This document shows, piece after piece, positions 24,608-35,770 of a stretch of DNA of 64,000 nt. The notes under the pieces are model-generated. The model was not told where the DNA came from, did no database searches, and saw nothing but the letters and a program-made list of their open reading frames with translations. The first letter of the stretch is position 1, and every line of letters begins with the position of its first letter. The stretch is from contig JAPDFW010000057.1 of assembly GCA_028826165.1 (NCBI GenBank), positions 1 through 64,000 on the forward strand. The letters run 5' to 3'. This DNA is from Anaeramoeba ignava. Its lineage: Eukaryota > Metamonada > Anaeramoebidae. The position numbers were made by a program, and so were the translations under genes.

Positions 24608-25399
24608 TCATTTTCGTTTTTGTTCATCTTCAAAACCTTGGACTGTTAAATAAGCACCTTTGAAATCAGCAGAAAAAGATCCAAAATAAAAAATAATGCC
24701 AATAAGACTGCAAAATTGAAGTAAAGCCATGATAATTGTGTTTGTTTCTGCAAATTTTTTCATTTCTTCAAGAGTTTTTGCTCTTTTCAAAACACTTGAA
24801 GAATAGAAAAGAATAACAAAACTGCCTAAAAACCCAATCAGATGCATCACAAGAAACCCAATTCTCGCAAGGAAGACAGAAATATTTTGCTTCCAATCAC
24901 GAGTTAAATACATCAAAAGAATAACGGAAATCATGTGCACAAGAGAACTAACAAACAAAGCGCTTGCAGATTGCAAATGGACTCGGGATTCTAGTGTGAG
25001 AACAAAGGGCTGATGCTGGTTTTCTCGGATCGTCAAGAAATCGGGTTGAAGAGGAACAACCGATTGAATCATGATGCAAATCCCGGCAATTGTCCCACTA
25101 ATCAAAATCAATGTTCTCAGTGATTTGTATCTAGGCCATCGCATTTTATGTGTCTTGTTAATCAGAAACGAAAAGAAAACAAACGAAATTCCAATCATTG
25201 GAAAGAAACTCACTGCAATGTATCTTTCTGGTGCTTGATTTTCAGTTAAAGATACTGTTGTGATTGCTGAATCAAAATGTTTGTAATATTTCCCCACAAC
25301 TTGGCAACCAATAATCGTTACAATCCCTAAAATCACAAGAATTCGCATAAACACTTTAATTGAAAGTCGAAACTTGATATTTTGGTTAAAGGTTTTCAT
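24608..25399 (-). CDS. Frag1/DRAM/Sfk1-like six-span membrane protein
   Basis: 263 residues if started at the second Met (25399). The upstream Met at 25432 would add an Ile/Phe-rich stretch. About six hydrophobic segments are visible: ILVILGIVTIIGCQVVG, ISFVFFSFL, LILISGTIAGICIMI, ALFVSSLVHMISVILLMY, FLVMHLIGFLGSFVILFY and TIIMALLQFCSLIGIIFYFG. The first loop has ITTVSLTENQAPERY, reminiscent of the Pro-Glu-Arg motif in the Frag1/DRAM/Sfk1 (PGAP2/CWH43 N-terminal) family. Members act in GPI-anchor lipid remodelling or lysosomal membranes; the exact subfamily cannot be told here. It lies 239 bp downstream of the giant adhesin on the same strand. Single exon. Confidence 0.6.
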   Translation of the reverse strand: MKTFNQNIKFRLSIKVFMRILVILGIVTIIGCQVVGKYYKHFDSAITTVSLTENQAPERYIAVSFFPMIGISFVFFSFLINKTHKMRWPRYKSLRTLILISGTIAGICIMIQSVVPLQPDFLTIRENQHQPFVLTLESRVHLQSASALFVSSLVHMISVILLMYLTRDWKQNISVFLARIGFLVMHLIGFLGSFVILFYSSSVLKRAKTLEEMKKFAETNTIIMALLQFCSLIGIIFYFGSFSADFKGAYLTVQGFEDEQKRK

Positions 25400-25638
25400 T
25401 AAAGAAAATGAAAGAAAAAAAATGAAAAACAAGAAAATAAAAAAAGAAAAAATCTAAAATTGTTTTTGTTTTGTTTTTTTTTTTGTTTTTTATTCAATTT
25501 CCATTCAAAAAACCAATTAGAAAAAAGAAGAAAAAAGAGAAAAAAGAGAATTGAAGTAAGAAAAAAAAAGAGAATTGAAGTAAAAAAAAAAAAAGAGAAT
25601 GGAAATGAAAAAAAAAGAATTGAATTGAATTGATTAGA

Positions 25639-28600
25639 TTAGATCAAAAAGAAAAGAACCAAACCCAAAAGAATCAAAATATGGCTCACAACTGAAATAG
25701 ATGCTTCTGAAGTAACAATAACTTCGGGTATGTAGAATTGAACAGTAAGAGGATCTCCTGAATGAATGTTTGAACTGCAATCTGAACTAGCTGATGCATA
25801 AACACCGACAGATATATATTCGGCTCTTGGAACATTTTCAAGACTGATGTAGTAATAAGGATGTGTTGTGACCATTGTTGTAGAGAAGTTAGTAGCAACA
25901 CAATAAGCTTTCATTCCTCCAATGTAATTTGGAGGTGTCCATGTGCAATTAATTCCACTGTAAGCAGAATCAACAAAGAAGCAACTGAAAGAAGAAATGT
26001 TTCCAAGTTTGGGTGTGAGAGTTAATGTGTTACTGATTGGACCATATTCATCAGTAGAACATAAAGCATCTCCACAAGCTCGAACTCTGACTGGATAATC
26101 GATATTTCCTCCAATACTGTTTTTGGTTGCCATCCAATAGCTTACATAATCAATCACAGAAGGAAAAGGTATCCAACTTGGATCGCTGCTGTTGATTGAG
26201 AATCTGTAATCTTGAGCTCCAGGAACTGGTGTGAAATTGATAGTTAAACTCTCAACTCCTGCGCTTCCTGATGTGATAACTGGTGCTGCAAGTGTTGGTG
26301 TGACAGATGTGGATGATGTTGGTCCTGAATTGATGTTTGAATAACAACCACTTATGGCGGATGCATTGATTGAAACTTGATAAAGAGTAGCTCCTTCAAC
26401 ATCAGTCACAGTTTTCTCACTCAAAGATGAATCAAGACAAATAGAAACAGAATTGTATTTGAATGTATAACCCTTCAATCCATCGTTCAAGGCAAGTGGT
26501 GTCCAAGTGCATGTGAATGAGGAAATAGAAGGTGTGCAAATGAAATTGTTAATATATCCAAGTCGTGGTGTGATTACGATATAGGAGGTTGGTGGTCCAA
26601 AGTATGCAGGTGTGCAAGCAGCATCAGCACAAGCTCGAACTCGAACTGGATATTCAATATTACCATCAAGTCCTGTTTGAACAGCTGTGTATGTGCCGTA
26701 TCCTTCGTTGTATGTTAATGAGCTGAAAGCTTGCCAAGTTGTTCCGTTATCCAATGAAACAACGAAAGAAGGAACTCCAATAATTTCTTCAATCATTAAT
26801 TGGAATTGCTCAATACCTGGTTGTGGGATGTTGATGATTGGTTCGGGAATATTGGAATAAACAAGAGTTGAGGAAACTGGTCCAGAATAGATACTGTAAG
26901 AACAATCATTGTTAGCAGAAGCATAGATAGAAATTGAGTAGAAAGTTGCTGAAGATAGATTGTAGAGTGCATAGCTGAGTGTTGTGTTAGGTAAACAAAC
27001 AGTAGTTCCGTTGTAATTGAATTCAAATGCTCCAAGATTTGCTGGGAATGGGATTTGATCCCAAGTACAACTCCATCCTCCAGTTTCACTTGAACAACTC
27101 AGATTTGGAATAGCTCCAAGAGATGGACGAAGAGGAACACTATTGCTGATTGGTCCTAAGAAATTTGGATTGCAAGTATCTTCAACACATGCTCTCACAG
27201 CAACTTGATAATCTTTGTTTCCTGCAATATTGATTTGAGTTCCTTCAAGATAATCTGTTTCAAACACAACCAAAAGATCAAATGCGCTCCAAGTTGATCC
27301 GTTATTGATTGTCACGAGATAGCCATGTGCTCCTGAAACTGGATCAAAGGAAACAGATAAACTCTCTATTCCTGCATTAGAATCGAAAATGAAAGGTGCT
27401 GAAATATTAGTGTACACACTAGTTGTTATTTCTACTCCTGTGTAATCACTATCTGAGCAATCTGATTTGGCTTCTGAAGTTACTCCAATCTCATAAAGAG
27501 TTGCTCCTTCTAATCCTGTCATACTGTAATAAGTTTGATCTGGTGGAATACAATCAGTTTCATTTCCGTATCTGAATTGATATGCATATAACTGCTGGTC
27601 AAGAACAAGAGGATTCCATGTGCAGCTAAATCCATCAATAAGTGAAGTACAGCTTAAGGAACTAACATTTCCTAATCTGGGTCGGATTGGAACCATGTTG
27701 CTTGGATAACCTGCATAATAGATGATGCAATTAATTTCAGCACAAGCTCGCATCATAACATTGTAATTAACATTTCCTGGAAGATTTGTTTTGATAGAAA
27801 TAACTTCGTTCTCGTAATAGGTCACATTACTCAAATTCTGCCAAAAGTTCCCGTTATCAAGAGAAATCATGTAATTCTTGGCCTTTTCAACTGGATAAAT
27901 TGAAGTTGTGATTTCTTCGATTCCTCCATTACTATCGAAAATGTAAGGTGCTCCCAAAGGTAATGTTTTAACATAAACAGTTGCTATTGGTCCTGAATAA
28001 TATTGATTTCCTGTGCATTGGTCGTCATCTGAAGCAAACACGTTAACTTGATAGGTGATATTCCCAAGCAATTCATTGGCTTCAACTGAAGTTGAGTTTG
28101 TGCATTGTGGAATAGCAGTTCCGTTATATGAGAATTGATAAGCTCCTAGATATTGTGGTCTTGTTAAAGGATCCCAACTGCAGTTGAATCCAACAATTTG
28201 TGATGTGCAACTCAATCCCTCAATATTTCCTAATAATGGTGTAACATAAACTGGATCACTTGCATATCCTCCATATTCGAATGTGCATTGAGTATCTGAA
28301 CATCCTCTAACTCGAACTGTGTATTGATGATTTCCAGGAACGGGACTGATAGATCCATTAAACCAAGTGGTCATGTTGGTTAAAGCGCTGAAAGATTGCC
28401 AAGTTGCTCCATCATCGATTGATATGTTGTATCCTTTAGAAAGATTAACATTTGTGAATTCGACATATATTTTCTCAACCAATCCTTCAGAAAGAACTAT
28501 TTTTGGTGGTGAAAGAGGTAGAGTCATAACATCAATAGATGTATTCGGTCCTGAATATTGATTATATGAACAATTAAATGAAGCAGATGCATCAATACTA

Positions 28601-31600
28601 ACTGTATAAGTTGTGTTTCCCAATATTCCTTCAATCGAGAAAGATGATTGATCAGTATCCAAAAGAACACATTCATCTCCATAATACAAGGCATAATATT
28701 CCAAATAATCATCCAAATCTAATAAATCCCAAGTGCAACTGAATCCAAGATCAATTCCTTCACATTGGAAATTAGGAACATAACCTAATCTTGGTGTAAC
28801 TAATACAGGAGTGCTTGGAGGTCCCCAAATTGTATCTGTGCAAACATCATCTCCACATGCTCTTAACCGGAGAGTGTATTCATAGTTTCCAGGTACATTC
28901 TCGATATATCCGCTCAAGAAATCTCCCATGTTTGTGATATTACTCAATATTCTCCAACCATTTCCATCATCAATATAAGCCGCATACCCTTCAGCAAGTG
29001 AAACTGGATTAAATGATACTTCAATAGTTTGAATAAGTCCATTAGTTGAATCAATAATTGGTGCATCTAATGGGTTTGTTGTAATTGTGGTTGTTGAATT
29101 ATATCCATTTGCATTATCATTATCACAACTTGAATGTGCACATGCATGTACGGTTATTTCATAAAGAGTACTTCCTGGAAGATCAGTAGCATTATAGTAA
29201 GTTTGTGTTGGATCTAAACGTTTAGTAGTTCCGTTGTAATCAAAATAATATCCTCCTAAATAATCAGGATAGTCTATCTTATTCCAACTACAGTAAAATC
29301 CAAGTGTTTGTGGTGAACATGAAAGATTGTTGATATCTCCCAAAATAGGTTTTAAAGCTTCATTATTACTTGCTAATCCAGCAAGTTCAACATCACAAGA
29401 TGAATTAGCACAACCTCTTATTTGTATATTATATTGATAATTTCCAGGTAAAGGATATATATCAGCCCAGCAACTTCCTTCTGCACAATCACCTATCCAA
29501 TCAGGAATATACCAACTTGAACCATTATCATCTGAAACAAGATAATCTGCTATTGAATCAATTAGAGTGAAATTAATATCAATTTCATCAGGATAGGTAA
29601 GATCCCAATCAACAATTTGTGGAGCTGCAATAGAAATTGTTGTAAGTGAAGTTGATGAATTATAACCTGAATAATCATTTGAACTGCAATCTGAACTTGC
29701 TGAGCCACTAACATAAATATCATAATAAGTATCTCCAGGTAAAAGTGGTGAATCAAAAGTTTCTGTTCCAGATCCAATACATGCCAATGCATCGTTATAC
29801 CACAAAGAATATCCATTTAATCCTTCATTAAGCGCTATCGCATCCCAACTACAATTAAATCCAGATGTATGATTTGTACATACTAATCCACTAATATTTC
29901 CAATTTTGGGTGTGATAGTTTCAGAACTGCTTTCTGGCCCGCAAATATCAGCTGTGCAATCTGTATCTGCACAAGCACGCACTTTAACAGAATAATCAAC
30001 ATTTCCATCAAGACCAGTTACAACACCACTTAAATAAGTTGTGTGATCTGTTGAATCCAAGACACTCCAACTTATTCCATCATCAGTGGAAACTGCATAA
30101 TTCACTGCATCTGTTACTTTTGTGAAATCAAACGAAACTTGTTCAACTTCTCCTGAATATGTGGTAGTTATTGTTGGTGTTCCAAGAGTATCGGTTGTAA
30201 CATTTGTTGTTGAATTCAATCCTGAATAATCACTTGCTGTACATTCTGAATCTGCTTGAGCTGAAACTGAAATTATATAGAAATCACCTCCTGGAAGAGG
30301 ATCTTCAGGAGAGAAAGATAATTTTCCTGGAGGTAAACATACATAAGTTGAATTGTAATAGAGTAAAAAGGTTCCTAATCCATCAGCTCGAACTAAATTA
30401 TCCCATGAACAACTGAATCCTGAAGTTTCAGATGTGCAACTCAATCCAGTTATGTTTCCCAATTTTGCAGATACAGTTTCTGATTCTCCTGCTGGTCCTG
30501 CTATAGATGCAGTACAACTAGAGTTAGCACAAGCACGTACTGCAATAGAATATTCAACATTTCCTTCAACAGGTGTTACATATCCACTGCAAGTTCCTGA
30601 TGCTTTCAATCCAGATTCCATATTTTTAGTTACAGCACAATCTACTGTAGCTGTGAATGATTGCCAACTTCCATCAATAGAAATTTGATAATTTTGTGCT
30701 CCTGCAATTTCATCAAAGTAAACATAGATAACCTCAACTCCATAATTAGTTGTGGAAATATTAGGTGCTTCAAGCTCAATAGAAGTCACATATGTTGTTG
30801 ATGCATCTCCTGAATAATTATCTGAAGAACAAGTACTTGATGCTGATGCCAAAACTGTGATTGTGAAATTGTGATCTCCAGCAAGTTGTGTTTTGTTTAC
30901 AGTTGTGGTTCCATTATCAACACATATTACTGATCCATCATATGTGAGTTTGTATTTCACTAATCCTGCTGCTAATGTTAATGCATCCCAATTGCAACTG
31001 AATCCTGTGATTTCTGGTGTGCAATTTAATCCAGTGATATCTCCCAATCGTGCTGTCATTGTGGTGGCATTGCTTGCTGGTCCTGCTAAACTATCAGTAC
31101 ATGCTGTATCTGCACATGCTCGCAATTTAACTTCCATTGCTTGATTTCCAGCTAATCCTGTTTTGTCTCCTTCACATGGTGTTCCAGCTCCATATCTTCC
31201 TGTTTCTTCTTCAAATCCCAAAAACAATCCACAATAACCTGTTGTGAAATTCTCCCATGTACTTCCATTATCAGTTGAAATTTGATATCCTAATGCTCCT
31301 TGAACTTCATCAAAATATATATCAAGTTCTTCAATTAATTCATCATAACTTGTTATCACTGGTGCTTGTAAAGGTAATGTTGTTACACTTGTTGTTTCAT
31401 TTGCTCCTGAATATGATTGATATTCACAATTTACTGAATCTGAACTTGCAAATATTATTATATCCAATAAAAGATCTCCTTGCATTTGTGTTTTTTGGAT
31501 TGTTGTTGTATCTGGTGTTAAACATTCAAATGTTTCTCCATATTGGAATCCATATCCTTCTAATCCTGTTGTGTATACTAATCCAGTCCAAGTACAATTA

Positions 31601-33975
31601 AATCCTGTGCTGATTCCAGTACAATCCAAATTGGTTACAACTCCCAAATCTGGTGTTAAATATTCAACTTCACTTGCATCTCCTGTAAAATCACATGATG
31701 AATCTCCACAAGCTCGAACTGTAACATTATATTGAATATTCCCACTTATTCCTGATACAATTCCTGTAAATGTTCCTCCAACATCATTTTCACTTGTGAA
31801 ATCTTGCCAACTACTTGAATTATCTAAAGAAACTTGATATTTCACTGCTCCTGAAATATCTACAAATGAAACATTAAATTCTTCAACTCCTGCATCTGCT
31901 GTTGAGATAATAACTTGTGGAAGTAATGTTCTTACATCTTGAGTTACATTAGGCCCACAATTCCCATAAGAATCACATGCTTGGATTTTGACTGTGTAAT
32001 TTTGATTTTGATCATTAACATCAAAACTTTTTGATAAATCAGGTATTGTGAATGATCCACTTTCACTTGTGGCTTGATTTTGATAATACAATATGTATGT
32101 TGTTGGTGGTCTTGTTCCATATGGTGCATCCCATATACAATCTATTGTAATCACATTAGAAACTGTGCAATTAAAATTCTCAACATATCCGAACCAAGTG
32201 TAAATTGCTTCATTTGATACTTCTCCTTCATCATCTCCTTCACAAGCAGATGTTCTACAAGCACTAATATACACACTATAATTAGTGTTGTTAACAAGAC
32301 TAGGAATCAAATGAGTTGTATCAGTATTAAGTGCTGTTTCAGTTTGGCTCTCAATTCCACTTGCATTATATACAATTTGGTAATGATCAAGATTTGGATC
32401 TCCTGAAATATACTGAACATTAGGCACATCCCATGTTAAGGAAATTGAGTACATATTCTGAATACTTATATCTGTTATTGTGGGTGCATCAATTCTTGTT
32501 GTTAAAGAAACACTTGAAAAATCTCCTTTAAGTCCTGTTGTTGTGTTAATTGCTTGGATGTAAATTTCGTAATATTCATTTCCATAAACATCTGAATAAT
32601 TTGGTGAGCTGAAAAGTTCGGTAACTGTTGTTGAATTAAAATCTGTAAAATCTGTAGCATTTCGTTGGAAATATGTTCCATTATAACTCATGTTGTATAT
32701 AAGTCCTGCTTCAACTTTACTCCAATAACATCGAAACTCTGAAAACAACGAATCGCAACTAAGATCTAATGTTTGTGGAGTTACATATCTTTCAAAACCA
32801 TATGCTCTTCCTGCAGAAGCATAGCCAGTATCTGGATCATAATAATCTGGTTGGCCAATAACAAGATCTATTCCATATGATGAAATACTTGCTCCAAAAT
32901 GTGAATTGGGTTGTGAAACCAGTGCTGAAAGATTTCCTACATTTTGCCATGTTCCTTCAATATTTTCAAAAAAGAAACATAACCCTCTTTGGTTATTATA
33001 ATAGGGAGCACCTAAAATCAAAAATTCTCCAGAAATAGCAACACTTTGTCCAAATAGATCAGTTGTAGTTGAACCTGATGTAAAATTCGCCACAAGAGCA
33101 AAATCACTTGAACTATCAGGTCTTTCATAATAATGTGCTCTTCCAGGAATTGAATCTTCTGGGGATCCAATCATAAGTTGATTTTCGTAAAGATAGAGAG
33201 ATTTTCCAAAACTACCTGTTCCTACTGGATTTGCTATTGTTTGACTAAGTACCCATGATTCACCATCATCGGAGTATCTATAAACCTTCTGACTTATTGT
33301 TGCTCCAATAATCAAATCAGTATTATTCAAAAAAACACTCATTCCAAATTTTTCTGCTGCAACTTGTCCATTTATACTTTGAATGCTACTCCAATTTCCA
33401 GAATTTTCATAAATGTAAACTGCTCCTTGACTACTTGCGTTACCTGGAGCACCAACAGCAACTTTTGTTCCATCCAAATAAACACTAGTTCCGAATTGAT
33501 CAGCACCAAAACCAGCATGGGTAATGTACTCTTTAAAAACAAATGAACCTGTATCATATTCATAGAAATAAACACGACCTGGATTAGTGTTATAGGGAGC
33601 ACCAACAACAAGATAATCATCCGATACAGCAACACTATATCCCCATAACATGCCTGGAATTTCAGTATCTCCGTTGTCAGTCATATTCAAACTTTGAGTA
33701 TATTGCCAAGTGTCTGATATGAACTCGAAAATATCCACTCTTCCCACATTATCAGTACTTCCAATCTGTGCGTAAGGCACCCCAAATGCTATCTTATCCT
33801 TATAGAACGACACCGAACTTGCAAATTCATCTCCACCTTGGTTTATCAAACCATTATTAGTAAATGTGGTTGTATTTACCCATGCAAGTTCTGCACTTTT
33901 TATTCCCATAAATGTAAAAAGTATGTTTGTTGCAAAAATCAAAAGAAATATTGAAAATAAAGAACCTTTCCTCAT
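25639..33975 (-). CDS. Giant adhesin: integrin-type propeller plus many FN3 domains
   Basis: One uninterrupted 2,778-residue frame from Met at 33975; an upstream Met at 34032 is less likely because the signal peptide follows 33975. Order: signal peptide (SLFSIFLLIFATNILFTFMG). Then seven FG-GAP-like blades, e.g. LWGYSVAVSDDYLVVGAP, DQFGTSVYLDGTKVAVGAP and DLFGQSVAISGEFLILGAP, resembling an integrin-alpha head. Then two FN3 domains and about 11 tandem ~190-residue units. Each unit is a pair of FN3-like domains, one marked by a CTSETSGFSCSW-type Cys pair, the other by VRACAD..C and GPAS. The C-terminus is a short hydrophobic stretch (SHILILLGLVLFFLI) with no cytoplasmic tail, so a GPI anchor or minimal membrane anchor is possible. 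Many N-glycosylation sequons are present. A cell-surface adhesion or recognition role is inferred. Confidence 0.85.
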   Translation of the reverse strand: MRKGSLFSIFLLIFATNILFTFMGIKSAELAWVNTTTFTNNGLINQGGDEFASSVSFYKDKIAFGVPYAQIGSTDNVGRVDIFEFISDTWQYTQSLNMTDNGDTEIPGMLWGYSVAVSDDYLVVGAPYNTNPGRVYFYEYDTGSFVFKEYITHAGFGADQFGTSVYLDGTKVAVGAPGNASSQGAVYIYENSGNWSSIQSINGQVAAEKFGMSVFLNNTDLIIGATISQKVYRYSDDGESWVLSQTIANPVGTGSFGKSLYLYENQLMIGSPEDSIPGRAHYYERPDSSSDFALVANFTSGSTTTDLFGQSVAISGEFLILGAPYYNNQRGLCFFFENIEGTWQNVGNLSALVSQPNSHFGASISSYGIDLVIGQPDYYDPDTGYASAGRAYGFERYVTPQTLDLSCDSLFSEFRCYWSKVEAGLIYNMSYNGTYFQRNATDFTDFNSTTVTELFSSPNYSDVYGNEYYEIYIQAINTTTGLKGDFSSVSLTTRIDAPTITDISIQNMYSISLTWDVPNVQYISGDPNLDHYQIVYNASGIESQTETALNTDTTHLIPSLVNNTNYSVYISACRTSACEGDDEGEVSNEAIYTWFGYVENFNCTVSNVITIDCIWDAPYGTRPPTTYILYYQNQATSESGSFTIPDLSKSFDVNDQNQNYTVKIQACDSYGNCGPNVTQDVRTLLPQVIISTADAGVEEFNVSFVDISGAVKYQVSLDNSSSWQDFTSENDVGGTFTGIVSGISGNIQYNVTVRACGDSSCDFTGDASEVEYLTPDLGVVTNLDCTGISTGFNCTWTGLVYTTGLEGYGFQYGETFECLTPDTTTIQKTQMQGDLLLDIIIFASSDSVNCEYQSYSGANETTSVTTLPLQAPVITSYDELIEELDIYFDEVQGALGYQISTDNGSTWENFTTGYCGLFLGFEEETGRYGAGTPCEGDKTGLAGNQAMEVKLRACADTACTDSLAGPASNATTMTARLGDITGLNCTPEITGFSCNWDALTLAAGLVKYKLTYDGSVICVDNGTTTVNKTQLAGDHNFTITVLASASSTCSSDNYSGDASTTYVTSIELEAPNISTTNYGVEVIYVYFDEIAGAQNYQISIDGSWQSFTATVDCAVTKNMESGLKASGTCSGYVTPVEGNVEYSIAVRACANSSCTASIAGPAGESETVSAKLGNITGLSCTSETSGFSCSWDNLVRADGLGTFLLYYNSTYVCLPPGKLSFSPEDPLPGGDFYIISVSAQADSECTASDYSGLNSTTNVTTDTLGTPTITTTYSGEVEQVSFDFTKVTDAVNYAVSTDDGISWSVLDSTDHTTYLSGVVTGLDGNVDYSVKVRACADTDCTADICGPESSSETITPKIGNISGLVCTNHTSGFNCSWDAIALNEGLNGYSLWYNDALACIGSGTETFDSPLLPGDTYYDIYVSGSASSDCSSNDYSGYNSSTSLTTISIAAPQIVDWDLTYPDEIDINFTLIDSIADYLVSDDNGSSWYIPDWIGDCAEGSCWADIYPLPGNYQYNIQIRGCANSSCDVELAGLASNNEALKPILGDINNLSCSPQTLGFYCSWNKIDYPDYLGGYYFDYNGTTKRLDPTQTYYNATDLPGSTLYEITVHACAHSSCDNDNANGYNSTTTITTNPLDAPIIDSTNGLIQTIEVSFNPVSLAEGYAAYIDDGNGWRILSNITNMGDFLSGYIENVPGNYEYTLRLRACGDDVCTDTIWGPPSTPVLVTPRLGYVPNFQCEGIDLGFSCTWDLLDLDDYLEYYALYYGDECVLLDTDQSSFSIEGILGNTTYTVSIDASASFNCSYNQYSGPNTSIDVMTLPLSPPKIVLSEGLVEKIYVEFTNVNLSKGYNISIDDGATWQSFSALTNMTTWFNGSISPVPGNHQYTVRVRGCSDTQCTFEYGGYASDPVYVTPLLGNIEGLSCTSQIVGFNCSWDPLTRPQYLGAYQFSYNGTAIPQCTNSTSVEANELLGNITYQVNVFASDDDQCTGNQYYSGPIATVYVKTLPLGAPYIFDSNGGIEEITTSIYPVEKAKNYMISLDNGNFWQNLSNVTYYENEVISIKTNLPGNVNYNVMMRACAEINCIIYYAGYPSNMVPIRPRLGNVSSLSCTSLIDGFSCTWNPLVLDQQLYAYQFRYGNETDCIPPDQTYYSMTGLEGATLYEIGVTSEAKSDCSDSDYTGVEITTSVYTNISAPFIFDSNAGIESLSVSFDPVSGAHGYLVTINNGSTWSAFDLLVVFETDYLEGTQINIAGNKDYQVAVRACVEDTCNPNFLGPISNSVPLRPSLGAIPNLSCSSETGGWSCTWDQIPFPANLGAFEFNYNGTTVCLPNTTLSYALYNLSSATFYSISIYASANNDCSYSIYSGPVSSTLVYSNIPEPIINIPQPGIEQFQLMIEEIIGVPSFVVSLDNGTTWQAFSSLTYNEGYGTYTAVQTGLDGNIEYPVRVRACADAACTPAYFGPPTSYIVITPRLGYINNFICTPSISSFTCTWTPLALNDGLKGYTFKYNSVSICLDSSLSEKTVTDVEGATLYQVSINASAISGCYSNINSGPTSSTSVTPTLAAPVITSGSAGVESLTINFTPVPGAQDYRFSINSSDPSWIPFPSVIDYVSYWMATKNSIGGNIDYPVRVRACGDALCSTDEYGPISNTLTLTPKLGNISSFSCFFVDSAYSGINCTWTPPNYIGGMKAYCVATNFSTTMVTTHPYYYISLENVPRAEYISVGVYASASSDCSSNIHSGDPLTVQFYIPEVIVTSEASISVVSHILILLGLVLFFLI

Positions 33976-34032
33976 TTTTGCTTTTAAAACACAAGAAAAT
34001 AATAAAAAGAAAAAGAAAAAGAAAATAAACAA

Positions 34033-34959
34033 TTTTTAACTTTTTAGATCAAGTCAAGAAAAATGGTTGATAAAAACAAATTGCAATTCTTTTAAACCAA
34101 ACTTAAAAAAAAAATTTTTTTTTTCATTTCTTTTTTTTATTTTTAAAATTTTAATTATTATTATCATTATAATTATTATTTCTGATAATAACGATTTCAG
34201 GAGACACTTCATCAAAGAATTTTTTTTTCTTCTTCACTCTTTTGATTTTATCCCCTTATTATTGTTTTTCTATTTATTTTTCTATTTAAATTTAACCATT
34301 TCATTTATTTAAATGAACTTAAACTTATTTTTCCAGTTTTCCAACTTTTCTCTCTTTTTTGTTTTTTTTTTCCTTTTATTAACTAATTATTTATTATTTA
34401 GTTAATTTATAATTAAATTTGATTTTTTGATCAACGACTTCTTACTTCTATTTTTATTATTTTCAATAACCAAAAATTTTTTTTTTTAGAAATTCACACC
34501 CTTTTTTTTATTTAATTTTTAATTTGATCAACATTTGAAAAATTCAATCCAATTCAATTAAATTCAATTTAAAGCTTTTTTTTTTTCTACTCTTCTTGTA
34601 AAAATAAAAGGTTTGTTGATCAACAATAAAGAGTTATATTTTTTTTGTTTTTAATTATTTAAAATTAAAAACAAATTTCAATTGCATTTCTTTTTATTTT
34701 TTATTTTAAATTTTTAAATACAAAAATTTTTTTTTTTTGGATCAAAATATCAATTAAATTAAAAAAAAATTTTTATTTGGATGGAAAAAAAATTTTTTTT
34801 ATTCAATATAAATAATATTTATCTAAATTAAAATGTAACAAATTAAATGTGAAAGAAGTTTTTTTCTGGTTTTTTTTTTGTTAAAGTCTTTCATTCTTAT
34901 TTGGATTCATTAATTTGATTTTCATAAAAAGTTATTTTTTTTTATTGTTATTTTTATAG
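34033..34959. promoter_or_regulatory. Upstream region of adhesin gene with TTGATCAAC elements
   Basis: No gene. Long T and A runs. Three TTGATCAAC or TTTGATCAAC elements occur at about 34427, 34523 and 34614. The last is the centre of a perfect 14-bp palindrome, TTGTTGATCAACAA (34613-34626). The adhesin start is 450-640 bp away. A binding-site role is speculative. Confidence 0.3.
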
Positions 34960-35770
34960 AATTTTGAATTTGGTTTTGATATTGATATTGATTTTGATAT
35001 TGATTTTGATTTTGAATTTAATTTTGATTTTGATATTAATTTTGATTTTGATTTTGATATTGATATTGATTTTGATTTTGAATTTAATTTTGATTTTGAT
35101 ATTGATTTTGATTTTGATTTTGATATTGATATTGATATTGATTTTGATTTTGATATTGATATTGATATTGGTTTGATTTTGATTTTGATATTGATATTGA
35201 TATTGATTTTGATTTTGATATTGATATTGATATTGATTTTGATTTTGATATTGATATTGATTTTGATATTGATATTGATATTGATTTTGATTTTGATTTT
35301 GATATTGATATTGATATTGATATTAATTGATTTTGATTTTGATTTTGATTTTGATTTTGATTTTGATTTTGATTTTGATATTGATTTTGATTTTGAATTA
35401 TTTTGATTTTGAATTATTTTGATTTTGATTTTGATTTTGATTTTGATTTTGATTTGATTTTGATATTGATTTTGATTTTGATTTTGATTTTGATTTTGAT
35501 TTTGATATTGATTTTGATATTGATATTGATATTGATTTTGATTTTGATTTTGATTTTGATATTGATATTGATTTTGATATTGATATTGATTTTGATTTTG
35601 ATATTGATTTTGAATTTGATTTTGATTTTGAATTTGATTTTGATTTTAATTTTGATATTGATATTTGATTTTGATATTGATATTGAATTTGATATTGATT
35701 TTGATTTTGAATTTGATTTTGATATTGATTTTGATTTTGATATTGATATTGATTTTGATATTGAATTTTG
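34960..35770 (-). repeat. TTTTGA / TATTGA simple-repeat block
   Basis: About 800 bp of hexanucleotide words (TTTTGA, TATTGA). On the minus strand it reads on from the decayed MIR copy as Gln/Asn/Tyr-rich or Lys/Ser-rich peptide. Its right edge lies inside the MIR coding sequence. Confidence 0.85.

Noticed and set aside
30204-31601. Plus-strand open frames inside the adhesin gene
   Set aside because: Antisense shadows of a clearly conserved minus-strand FN3 array.
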